Assembly (NCBI GenBank): GCA_012729675.1
Contig: JAAYCR010000070.1
Location: 1-64,000, forward strand
Origin: Phycisphaerae bacterium
GTDB taxonomy: Bacteria; Planctomycetota; Phycisphaerae; Sedimentisphaerales; Anaerohalosphaeraceae
DNA: 64,000 nt
Reading direction: 5' to 3'
In this document: piece by piece, positions 26,085-34,244 of the stretch
How positions within the stretch are numbered: the stretch's first letter is position 1
How the letters are laid out: every line of letters begins with the position of its first letter
Notes under the pieces: generated by a model
What the model saw: the letters and a program-made list of their open reading frames with translations, nothing else
The model's database searches: none
Told to the model about the DNA's origin: nothing
Position numbers and translations under genes: made by a program

Positions 26085-26624
26085 CGTATAACCTCTTGCG
26101 GCCCTAAGGCCGATTGTGTCTTTCTGTATCCTGTTTGTGCCAAGGGCATATTTCCCAGCCCGACAGCATCCGTTTTCCGCCCACCGTATCGTCCAATCAC
26201 AGCACGAATATAATGATTGAATCGAAAAAACGGGTTTTCGCACAAATGACGACTGTCTTGTGACTTCTACGTCTGATAATCACAATGACAATCACTTCAT
26301 TTGAGCTTAACATCACTGCAGTCATCAAAAAGCCAACTGAACCAATGGAGCCGCCACGAACCTTCAACTAGGGCTGGGACATAATCCACTCGTAGAAAAA
26401 ACTGGGGTTTTCCGTCTGGGCAAAAGCAAAAGCATAACCTGTGGTTAAATCGTGCGCGAAGTCGCCGGACAACGCAGATTGTAACGCCATTTTCCTGCGT
26501 ACCGTTTTCATTGTCGTTGAGGATGCAATCACAGAACCTGCTGATGCCGGTTGGGACTTTGACCCGCAAAATGGGGACTGTGGTGGTGAAGAGGCGGCTT
26601 GCGTGTTATCGGGTGGGCGCAGGC
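26085..26624. other. Gene-free region between the HTH regulator and ftsY
   Basis: 540 nt with no supported gene. It should contain the promoter of the minus-strand regulator. Its right part holds one of two copies of a dispersed repeat (26482-26611). Short open frames across the repeat are not conserved between the copies. Confidence 0.5.
26482..26611 (+). repeat. Dispersed repeat, copy A
   Basis: About 130 nt closely resembling 31179-31305 in the same orientation. Shared blocks include GCGTACCGTTTTCATTGTCG at 26498-26517, then TTGACCCGCAA and GCTTGCGTGTTATCG. Frames differ between the copies by stops and indels, arguing for a non-coding element. Confidence 0.75.
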
Positions 26625-27548
26625 TCAGGCGAAGAGTGCCTCGACGAAGCCGTCGGGGTCGAATTCGGCGATGTCATCGGGGGTTTCTCCGAGGCCGACA
26701 AATTTGACGGGGATGTTGAGCATATCTTTGATGGCGATGACGATGCCGCCGCGGGCGGTGCCGTCGAGCTTGGCCAGAAAAATGCCGGTGACGTGAATGG
26801 ACTCGGTGAAGATTTTGGCCTGCATAATCGCGTTCTGGCCGGTGGTGGCGTCCACGACCAGCAGCACTTCGTGCGGGGCGTCGGGGATTTGCTTGACGAT
26901 GACATTGCGAATCTTGGCCAGTTCTTCCATCAGGTGCTTTTGGGTGTGCAGGCGGCCGGCGGTATCGACAATCAAGAAGTCGGCCTTGCGGGCGACGGCG
27001 GCCTGACAGGCGTCAAAGGCGACGGCGGCCGGGTCGGCGCCGGACTTGTGCTTGACGATCTGGACGCCGATGCGGTCGGCCCAGATGGAGAGCTGCTCGA
27101 CGGCGGCGGCGCGGAAGGTGTCACAGGCGGCGACGATGACGGATTTTCCGTTTTTACTGAGGCTGCCGGCCAGCTTGGCGATGCTGGTGGTCTTGCCGGA
27201 ACCGTTGATGCCGGCCACGAGAATGACGGTCGGGCCGGAGGGGGCGATGTTGAGCTGGCGATCCTGCCGGGGCCAGTGGGATTTCATCTTTTCCTTGAGG
27301 AAGGGGATGATGTCGTCGGTCTGGGCGATGTGGCCGGCTTTCCAGGCGTCCCGCAGATCGCCGATCAGTTGTTCGGTGGTCTCGACGCCGATATCGTCGC
27401 CGATGAGCGTCGCCTCAAGCTGATCCAGCAGGCTGTCGTCAATCCGGCGGCCGAGCGGCAAAATCGCGGCCAGACTCGAGGCAATCCGCGACCGCGTCTT
27501 GCCCAGATGCTCCTTGAGATACTGAACTGTCTTGGTGAAAAAACCCAT
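26625..27548 (-). CDS. ftsY: Signal recognition particle receptor FtsY
   Basis: A 307-residue SRP GTPase receptor docking ribosome-SRP complexes at the membrane. The N-terminal helical bundle (about 1-95) precedes the G domain: G1 GINGSGKTTSIAKLAG, the DTFRAAAVEQLSIWADR insertion region, G3 DTAGRLHTQ, G4 with AKLDGTARGG. The long acidic A domain of E. coli FtsY is absent, as in many bacteria. AGGAG precedes the start. The last residues are the usual GFVEALF end. Confidence 0.96.
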   Translation of the reverse strand: MGFFTKTVQYLKEHLGKTRSRIASSLAAILPLGRRIDDSLLDQLEATLIGDDIGVETTEQLIGDLRDAWKAGHIAQTDDIIPFLKEKMKSHWPRQDRQLNIAPSGPTVILVAGINGSGKTTSIAKLAGSLSKNGKSVIVAACDTFRAAAVEQLSIWADRIGVQIVKHKSGADPAAVAFDACQAAVARKADFLIVDTAGRLHTQKHLMEELAKIRNVIVKQIPDAPHEVLLVVDATTGQNAIMQAKIFTESIHVTGIFLAKLDGTARGGIVIAIKDMLNIPVKFVGLGETPDDIAEFDPDGFVEALFA

Positions 27549-27810
27549 TATAACTCCTGAAATTGATCATACCGTTCCGCAACCGCTGTAAAAGTATGCC
27601 CGATTTTCAACCGAATTGCAAGCCCCTTGGTCGAACAAACAAAATAAGGGGCTTTAGGTCCGGATTTCCAAAATAGTTAGCGACAAATAAATAAGATTTT
27701 GATAGTATAGGTGTTTTTATGCGAATTTCCAGTAATACTGTGGTGGGAAAATGATTTCTTTACTTATCATAAACATTTTGGTAGGATTTATAATGTGGTA
27801 GGAGAAAATT

Positions 27811-30027
27811 ATGTTCTTTAAGAATTTAAATGGGGAATGTCAGTTCATGGTAAGAAAAGGGAAAAAACGTCCGAAGCCGGCAACCGTCCAACGCCCGCAA
27901 ACTAGCGCCGCCAAACTCTGGCTCTTCCGGCTGCTTGCACTCATCCTTATTCCCACCCTGCTGTTGGGCGTCCTCGAAGCCGGCTTGAGATTGGCCGGAG
28001 TGGGCTATCCGACACGGGCCATCATGGAAAAAAAAATCGGCGGCAAAACCCTGTGCCTGCCCAACACCCGTTTTACGTGGCGTTATTTCCCGAGTCAAAT
28101 CGCCCGGGAATTTGACAGCAGCTTAATTTTTGAAAAAGAAAAACCGGCCCGCACTTTCCGGATTTTTACCGTGGGCGCATCGGCCGCCATGGGAATCCCG
28201 GAGCCGATGCATAATTTCGGGCGTTACCTGGAGGTGATGCTGAGCGGCTTGTATCCCGATATCCGGTTCGAAGTGAACAATGCAGCGATTACCGCTGTCA
28301 ATTCGCATGTGGTCCGGGACATTGTCCGAGATTGTGCCGGTTATGACGCGGATCTGTTTATTGTCTACCTGGGAAATAACGAAGTCGTCGGCCCGTTCGG
28401 TCCCAGCACCGTCTTTGCCCAAACTCCCCCGGCCCTGCCGCTGGTCCGAGCCCATTTAGCCGTCAAGTCAACACGCATCGGCCAGATGCTCGACGGACTG
28501 ATACGCTCGGCCGCCGATGGGGATACCCCTCCAAAATGGGAAGGATTGGCGCTGTTTATGGATAAGCAGGTGCGCCATGACGCCGATGCAATGGAAGCGG
28601 TATACCGCAACTTTGAAAAAAATCTCCGGGCCATCTGCACAACAGCCCGCGATTGCGGTTCGGCCGTTGTTTTATCCAATGTGGCCGTCAACCTGAAGGA
28701 TTGTCCGCCGTTTGCATCTCTGCATCAGGACGGTTTGAGCGAGGCGCCAATGCAGGCATGGCAGCAGGCCTGGGAACAGGGCTGCACAGACCAGGCCGCC
28801 GGCCGCTGCGAACAGGCCCTCGAACATTATCTCACCGCCGCCGTCATCGATGAAACGTATGCGGAACTGCAATACAGGATGGGGCTTTGCTATTGGAATC
28901 TGGAAGATTTTGAATCGTCGCGGGTTCACTTTCAAAAAGCAGTCCAATACGATACGCTGCGTTTTCGGGCTGATGCACGGATCAACGAAACCATCCGCCG
29001 CGTGGCCGAAGGCCGTGAGCAGGACGCCATCTATTTTGCGAACAGCGTCGCGGCCTTCGAAGCAGCCAGCCCAAACGGGACCGTCGGCGAGGAATTGTTT
29101 TATGAACATGTCCACATGAACTTCAAGGGCAACTATACACTCGCCCGGGCGCTGGTCCCGGCCGTTGAAAAAGTGCTTTCGGCAAAGGGAATGTCATCCT
29201 CGGCAGCGATTTTGACCGAGGTCCAGGTGGCCGAACGGGTGGCCTATACGGATTTTGAACACGCCTACTTCCTGGAACGCATGGTTAAGGAAATGATGAA
29301 CAAGCCGCCCTTTACCCAGCAACTGAATCATGATGAATGGATGCGGGAGACCGTCGCACAGATCAATCGTCTTCGGCAGTCGTGCGACGTCCAGGAGTGC
29401 CTTCGCCGCTACGATGCCGCCATTGAAGCACATCCCGAAGACTGGCGGCTGCTGGCCTCACAAATTCCCCTTCGCGTCCAGGCAGGAGAAAAGAGCGATT
29501 TAAAGTCGGTGGAATCGCAATTAAGGAAAATTCTTCATCTGTGCCCCGTGGATTTTGCCTACGAGGGCCTTGGACAAAATCTCTTCAATCAGGGCCGGTT
29601 GGGAGAAGCAAAGGACGTCCTGAATCAATTGCTGGACCTGAAGCCTAACGACGCTTTTGCCCACTACCTGCTGGGTGAAATTGCACGAAGACAGCACGAC
29701 TATGCGGAAGCGGAAAAACGCGGCCGCAGGGCGATTGCCCTTGCACCGACCATTCCGGTAACCTACATAATGCTGGCCAAAACCTATGACGAGACACAAG
29801 CAACGGACAAGGCGGTGCGGGTACTCAATGAAGCCCTGGAGATTTTCTCTGAGACCAAAGACGCCGGACGATTTCATCTTCAGTTGGGCAATATCTTATT
29901 CAAGGCCGGCGATTCGAAAAAGGCACTCGAACACATGGACACTGCGTTTCGGATTCAGCCGGAGTATGCGGAGAATGAGGATTATAAGATGCTCTACGAC
30001 CGAATACGGAGCGCTCTAAAACGCTAG
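27811..30027 (+). CDS. Membrane-anchored SGNH-hydrolase-like protein with TPR repeats
   Basis: A 738-residue protein. One membrane helix (about 37-57) follows a Lys/Arg-rich N-terminus, so most of it is periplasmic. An SGNH-like fold is suggested by VGASAAMG (Ser124 as nucleophile), YLGNNE (Asn189-190, block III-like) and YEHVHMNFKGNY (His433/His435 with Asn437). Tetratricopeptide repeats occur around 310-400 and 520-738 (AHYLLGEIARRQHDYAEAE). This pattern resembles planctomycete proteins annotated SGNH/GDSL hydrolase plus TPR; an O-acyl esterase or acyltransferase partner role is a guess. Start at 27811 follows TAGGAG; ATG 27850 is possible. It is monocistronic. Confidence 0.72.
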   Translation: MFFKNLNGECQFMVRKGKKRPKPATVQRPQTSAAKLWLFRLLALILIPTLLLGVLEAGLRLAGVGYPTRAIMEKKIGGKTLCLPNTRFTWRYFPSQIAREFDSSLIFEKEKPARTFRIFTVGASAAMGIPEPMHNFGRYLEVMLSGLYPDIRFEVNNAAITAVNSHVVRDIVRDCAGYDADLFIVYLGNNEVVGPFGPSTVFAQTPPALPLVRAHLAVKSTRIGQMLDGLIRSAADGDTPPKWEGLALFMDKQVRHDADAMEAVYRNFEKNLRAICTTARDCGSAVVLSNVAVNLKDCPPFASLHQDGLSEAPMQAWQQAWEQGCTDQAAGRCEQALEHYLTAAVIDETYAELQYRMGLCYWNLEDFESSRVHFQKAVQYDTLRFRADARINETIRRVAEGREQDAIYFANSVAAFEAASPNGTVGEELFYEHVHMNFKGNYTLARALVPAVEKVLSAKGMSSSAAILTEVQVAERVAYTDFEHAYFLERMVKEMMNKPPFTQQLNHDEWMRETVAQINRLRQSCDVQECLRRYDAAIEAHPEDWRLLASQIPLRVQAGEKSDLKSVESQLRKILHLCPVDFAYEGLGQNLFNQGRLGEAKDVLNQLLDLKPNDAFAHYLLGEIARRQHDYAEAEKRGRRAIALAPTIPVTYIMLAKTYDETQATDKAVRVLNEALEIFSETKDAGRFHLQLGNILFKAGDSKKALEHMDTAFRIQPEYAENEDYKMLYDRIRSALKR

Positions 30028-30309
30028 TATCGTCCGAAAGATGGTGGTCATGTCGCCTTTATACTTCTGATTGTTAGTATGACATTCCCTTGAATTCGGA
30101 GACATTTCTTCCTGCCAATAAGGGCTAAAACAAACTTAATCAAATAACGGGGAGGGTCAAATTAGACGGGATAAACAGGAAATTAAGGATGTAAATTGTA
30201 AACATCTCCCATAGAATATCCCGCCATCAATGACACTGCTTCCTTGAACGCAGTGAACCGGAAAAACAATCTTTAAATCACGTTGGGTACAACTCTTCAT
30301 ACAAAAAAA
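30028..30309. other. Intergenic region, nothing recognised
   Basis: About 280 nt between convergent genes. No gene, RNA or clear repeat was seen apart from the terminator at its right end. Confidence 0.5.
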
Positions 30310-30330
30310 AGGGCTGCACTAAGCAGCCCT
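30310..30330 (-). terminator. Intrinsic terminator of the PEP-CTERM gene
   Basis: On the minus strand an 8-bp G/C-rich stem (AGGGCTGC with GCAGCCCT) and a 5-nt loop are followed by eight T, about 35 nt past the PEP-CTERM stop. Confidence 0.9.
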
Positions 30331-30363
30331 CTGTAAAACTTTTTACTGAAGCAGCACATTCAA

Positions 30364-31023
30364 CTATTTGCGGCGTTTCAGTGCCACTAGCGAACCGAGT
30401 CCCAACAGTAGCATTGTGGCCGGTTCCGGTACTTGGGCAACAACGATATCGTCTATCCAGAAATCGAATGCTGCTGTAGGAGTTTGAGGGTCGCCAGTAT
30501 CATTGTATACAACGGGCATTTGATAGACAGACACCCTTTCAATGTAAAAATACCCATTGATACCCGCAGCACTTTCGGGCACCGTCCAATTCATTTCGAC
30601 CAATGTCCATTCAGTGCCGACATCGCCCAACCCAACCTGTACATATTCGCTCGGAAAACCGGCGGGTGTGGAATCGTACTGAATTGTGAACTTTGCTTGG
30701 ATGGGATCCGGATACCCTTCCGGCACAACCCCTTGGTATTTCATCCAGGCGGAGAAAGTATAGGTTTCTCCTGGCGTTAGCAATTGCGCGAACCCGGTCC
30801 CAGTCGTTCTGATACCTGTGTAGTCGGTGGTACCTCTGCCGGACATGTACCCAACGTGGTTATCCCCTTCCGTGGCAAGAGTCAAAGTTTCGCTCCCCCA
30901 GCCACGTTTCGTCCAGCCATTGAGCGACCCCCCGTCTGCTTCGAAATCGCCATTAGTCAACAGATTCGCATAAAGCCCAGACGACATCAAACACATTACT
31001 ACAACAATCAATAACTTTCTCAT
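30364..31023 (-). CDS. PEP-CTERM sorted exported protein
   Basis: A 219-residue secreted protein. The start at 31023 follows GTGGAGGATC. A signal peptide (MRKLLIVVVMCLMSSGLYA) precedes a beta-sandwich domain opening with NLLTNGDFE, typical of carbohydrate-binding-like modules in PEP-CTERM proteins. The C-terminus is the PEP-CTERM signal: VPEPATMLL, a hydrophobic helix and a basic end (KRRK). Such proteins are processed by an exosortase, not encoded in this window. A strong terminator follows. No operon partner. Confidence 0.88.
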   Translation of the reverse strand: MRKLLIVVVMCLMSSGLYANLLTNGDFEADGGSLNGWTKRGWGSETLTLATEGDNHVGYMSGRGTTDYTGIRTTGTGFAQLLTPGETYTFSAWMKYQGVVPEGYPDPIQAKFTIQYDSTPAGFPSEYVQVGLGDVGTEWTLVEMNWTVPESAAGINGYFYIERVSVYQMPVVYNDTGDPQTPTAAFDFWIDDIVVAQVPEPATMLLLGLGSLVALKRRK

Positions 31024-31178
31024 TTTTCGATCCTCCACAAACATTAATATTTCATTTAGTTACATTACAGCAAATCCTTTACACACACAAATTATCCCTA
31101 TCACACGTCCTAAACTGCACACATGACACGCATAATCCACTATTCGGCAATACCCTCCAAAAAAGGACCGTTTTAGTT

Positions 31179-31305
31179 TAACGCAATTTTCCAGCGTACC
31201 GTTTTCATTGTCGTTGAGGTTGCGATCACCCAACCTAATACCGGCTGAGACGTTGACCCGCAATAAGGGGTGTGTGATGGTGAAATGTCGGCTTGCGTGT
31301 TATCG
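31179..31305 (+). repeat. Dispersed repeat, copy B
   Basis: About 127 nt matching 26482-26611 in direct orientation, with shared blocks GCGTACCGTTTTCATTGTCG and GCTTGCGTGTTATCG. It lies about 155 nt upstream of the PEP-CTERM start; copy A is also upstream of a minus-strand gene. Confidence 0.75.
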
Positions 31306-31439
31306 ATTCCTTTTGCATCGATCCCTCCACGCTTCCTGACAATCAAAATACCCTCAAAATGTCTTTTCATCACTTTCACACCTTTTTCCATTTATCAGCT
31401 TAACAAAGTCCCATAGCGATGTCAAGAACAATTCTTCTA

Positions 31440-31479
31440 TTTTTTTTATTTTTTTTATTTTTTTTTTTTTAGGGGGGGG
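31440..31479. repeat. Homopolymer tract (T-rich followed by G8)
   Basis: Long T runs interrupted by single A, then A and eight G, about 130 nt before gpsA. Possibly phase-variable or an assembly-sensitive site. Confidence 0.6.
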
Positions 31480-31611
31480 TAAAGGCAATTGCCAACTTCT
31501 ATTGTCGCGATATAGGGCTTGCCTCTGTTTTCGAAGGCCAATAGGCGGTATAATGTGAAAAACGGGGTTAAAGGGTTGCAAATTGTCGATGGGGCGGGTT
31601 TAATATCGGGT

Positions 31612-32610
31612 ATGTATAAGAGAGTGACGATTATCGGCGACGGCGGGATGGGCAGCGTGTGTGCGATGCTGCTGTGCGAAAACGGTGTGCGGACGACGCT
31701 GTGGGGGTACGACCCGGCATATCTGGCCCAGATCGCCCAAAAACGCGAAAATGTGCGGTTTCTGCCGGGCTATGCGATGCCTGACGCGCTGCGGTATGAG
31801 GCCGACGACGAGCGTGCCTTTGACGGGGCGGAACTGATTGTCTCGGCGGTGCCGTGCCAGTTTTTGCGCAAGACCTGGCCGCGGCTGGCGGCATACGCAC
31901 CGGCGGGCGTGCCGGTGGTCAGCGTGACCAAGGGGATTGAGATCGGGTCGCTGCGGCGGCCGACGGAGGTCCTGCGCGAGGTGCTCGGCGACGGGCGGGC
32001 GTATGCGGTATTGAGCGGGCCGACGATTGCCGACGAGGTGGCCCAGCGGCTGCCGGCAACGGCGACGGCGGCATGCGAGGACCTGGATACGGCGCAGGCC
32101 ATCCAGCAAACGTTCAATACGGCGATGTTTCGCGTTTATACCAATGACGATGTGGCGGGAGTCGAGCTGGCCGGGGCGATGAAGAATGTGATTGCGATTG
32201 CCGCCGGGACGATTGACGGGATACGGGCTGGGGATAACGCCAAGGCGGCCCTGCTGTGCCGGGGGCTGGCAGAGATCGAGCGGCTGGGGGCGGCGATGGG
32301 GACGAACGAAAAGACCTTTACGGGGCTAAGCGGGCTGGGGGATTTGGTGACGACGTGCATCTCGCCGATGGGGCGGAATCGCTCGTTCGGCGAGCGACTG
32401 GGCAAGGGGATGAGCGCGGCGGAGGCACTGGCGGCCACACAGAGCGTGGTCGAGGGCGCCGCCACGTGCGGGGCGGTGCTGGAATTGGCACGGCGGTACG
32501 GGGTGGAGATGCCGATCACCGAGGCGATTGATGCGGTCATTCAGGGGCAAAAGGACATTCGCACTGCGATTTCCGACCTGATGGGGCGACAACTGAAGGG
32601 CGAGTTTTAG
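31612..32610 (+). CDS. gpsA: NAD(P)H-dependent glycerol-3-phosphate dehydrogenase
   Basis: A 332-residue enzyme making sn-glycerol 3-phosphate for phospholipids. The N-terminal Rossmann motif is TIIGDGGMGSVCAMLL (the usual GAG is GDG). Other features are VSVTKGIEIGS, the family motif VLSGPTIADEVAQ, catalytic Lys in GAMKNVIAIAAG and the C-terminal FTGLSGLGDLVTTC plus GRNRSFGERLGKG. The start at 31612 is set by the Rossmann fold; the ribosome-binding site is weak. Confidence 0.94.
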   Translation: MYKRVTIIGDGGMGSVCAMLLCENGVRTTLWGYDPAYLAQIAQKRENVRFLPGYAMPDALRYEADDERAFDGAELIVSAVPCQFLRKTWPRLAAYAPAGVPVVSVTKGIEIGSLRRPTEVLREVLGDGRAYAVLSGPTIADEVAQRLPATATAACEDLDTAQAIQQTFNTAMFRVYTNDDVAGVELAGAMKNVIAIAAGTIDGIRAGDNAKAALLCRGLAEIERLGAAMGTNEKTFTGLSGLGDLVTTCISPMGRNRSFGERLGKGMSAAEALAATQSVVEGAATCGAVLELARRYGVEMPITEAIDAVIQGQKDIRTAISDLMGRQLKGEF

Positions 32611-32818
32611 GGGGCGTTCGGTTTTTCCATCGGTCTGCTGCGCAGAACCGATGCCACCCTGCCACCCTGCCATACCGCGCGGCCATCCAGCGGGCTTTTG
32701 CTGGTTTTTTCCTTTTTTTCAGTAATTTTCCCGCAAACCGTAAAAATTTCATCCGTGTTTTCTGTGCGGCGGCGTCTTTATCTACAGAACACATTTGACT
32801 CTTGCGTGAGGAGATTCT

Positions 32819-34219
32819 ATGAAGAAATGGTTTGTCTTGTCTGCCGTGTTTATTGCAGTCATGTCGGCCTCGGCGGCGATTGAGATCAGGGTCTGCGATC
32901 CGAACGATCTGCGGCCGCTGGGAATCGATGAGATCATGATGGGCACGCAGGTCAGTCTGGTGGTCTCTTCGGACGCCAACGACCTGTGGAGCGGGGGACT
33001 GTTCATTCACGATGCGCATCGCGGCAGAGGGGTGTTGCGGGCACGCCATTCCGGCGATCCGAATGATCCTGCGGGTTCGAGCTGTCTGCTCGCGGCGGGC
33101 GATCGGGCGTTTGTCCGGGCGTGGAACGATTCGCTGATGAGCGGATTTGATCTGTACACCGATGATTACTCCCGCGGGACCGGCAATTGGTTCGTGCTGG
33201 ATTATACCCCGCTGGCCGAGGGCGACTGTACTCTCCATTTTTATGATCACAGCAAGTCGTTTACTGTCGCCGATCCCAATCTTCCTGTGTCGCTGCAAAA
33301 CAGTCCGACGCGGGACTGGAACGCTAACGGTACGGTTGACCTGGCTGATTATGCCGTGCTTGCCTCGCGGTGGATGGCGCAGGACTGTCGCGAGCCGGAT
33401 TGGTGCGGCGGAGTCGATCTGGACCGGGATGGAAATGTCGGCATCGTGGATTTGCTGATGTTTGCGGACTATTGGTTGTGGGGCACGCCCAATTGGCATA
33501 AGCCGACGAAACCGTCGCTGCCCCCCCCACCGCCGCAGAATCCGGATGTGTTTTATGCCGTTGTCGATCCCAATGGTCTTGCCGAAGTGTCGATTCCCGT
33601 CGGGCAGAGCATTCGTCTGTATCTGGATAAGACCACGCTGGATCGGGATGTGTATGTGTTCTCGCTGGAGGTGAACCTCTCCGATCCGAATCTCGGCTGG
33701 ATCGACCATACCGAGTACGACCCGAACGACCTGTTCGCCGGCGGTACGGCCGAAATTCTGGCGACGCCGCGAAGTACGTTCTTTGATTACTGGGGGCCGG
33801 GCTATATGCAGTTTGAAGGCATTCAGTTTGTCGCGGCCAGTTTCAACGGGCCGATCAACGACGGGGCAATCGCTTCGTTTGTCTATACGCCGACGGCCGT
33901 GGGCACGGTATCGCTGGAACTGATCGACCATCTGGAGGACAATGCCACCGAACGGCGCTCGCTGGTGCTGCATCAATACGCCGTCGAAGAGCAACAAATG
34001 ATGAAGTCAGGGACGGGTGAGGGCGGCGAGTCGATGATGTTCTCGACAGCGTCAGAAACCGAGTCGATCTCTCAGGAAACCGTCGATGAAATCGTGCTGC
34101 AGCTTGAAACGATCTACGAGGAATCGCCCGAACTTCAGGAGACAATCAACGAGAAAGACTGGCAGGAGTTTATCGACGCGGTAAAGGCCTCCGCAGACGT
34201 CGAACGTTTGGAATACTGA
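32819..34219 (+). CDS. Secreted protein with two cohesin-like domains and a dockerin-like pair
   Basis: A 466-residue exported protein with a signal peptide (about 1-19). A beta-rich domain (about 21-160) is followed by a dockerin-like pair of Asp/Asn-rich helices: DWNANGTVDLADYAVLASRW at 166-185 and DLDRDGNVGIVDLLMFADYW at 200-219. A Pro-rich linker (about 230-242) leads to a second beta-sandwich (about 245-385) resembling cohesin-type domains, then an acidic helical tail. Having both module types in one chain suggests a scaffold-like role in an extracellular complex. It starts 25 nt before the C39-like gene ends its leader gap, so the two are probably an operon. Function is inferred only. 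Confidence 0.7.
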   Translation: MKKWFVLSAVFIAVMSASAAIEIRVCDPNDLRPLGIDEIMMGTQVSLVVSSDANDLWSGGLFIHDAHRGRGVLRARHSGDPNDPAGSSCLLAAGDRAFVRAWNDSLMSGFDLYTDDYSRGTGNWFVLDYTPLAEGDCTLHFYDHSKSFTVADPNLPVSLQNSPTRDWNANGTVDLADYAVLASRWMAQDCREPDWCGGVDLDRDGNVGIVDLLMFADYWLWGTPNWHKPTKPSLPPPPPQNPDVFYAVVDPNGLAEVSIPVGQSIRLYLDKTTLDRDVYVFSLEVNLSDPNLGWIDHTEYDPNDLFAGGTAEILATPRSTFFDYWGPGYMQFEGIQFVAASFNGPINDGAIASFVYTPTAVGTVSLELIDHLEDNATERRSLVLHQYAVEEQQMMKSGTGEGGESMMFSTASETESISQETVDEIVLQLETIYEESPELQETINEKDWQEFIDAVKASADVERLEY

Positions 34220-34244
34220 CATAAGAAAATTCAGGAGAATACTC

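Larger units (their letters stand above)
31024..31611. other. Divergent intergenic region with repeat copy B and homopolymer tracts
   Basis: 588 nt between the PEP-CTERM gene and gpsA. It holds repeat copy B (31179-31305) and a T-rich run with a G8 block at 31440-31479, likely prone to length variation. No supported gene. Confidence 0.55.

Noticed and set aside
26297-26569. Minus-strand open frame across repeat copy A as a protein gene
   Set aside because: The corresponding frame in copy B has different ends and indels, and no ribosome-binding site or domain is seen.
30364-31023. Exosortase partner near the PEP-CTERM gene
   Set aside because: No multi-pass EpsH-like protein is encoded in the neighbourhood.
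31060-31263. Minus-strand open frame across repeat copy B as a protein gene
   Set aside because: Same reasons as for copy A; it overlaps the dispersed repeat only.
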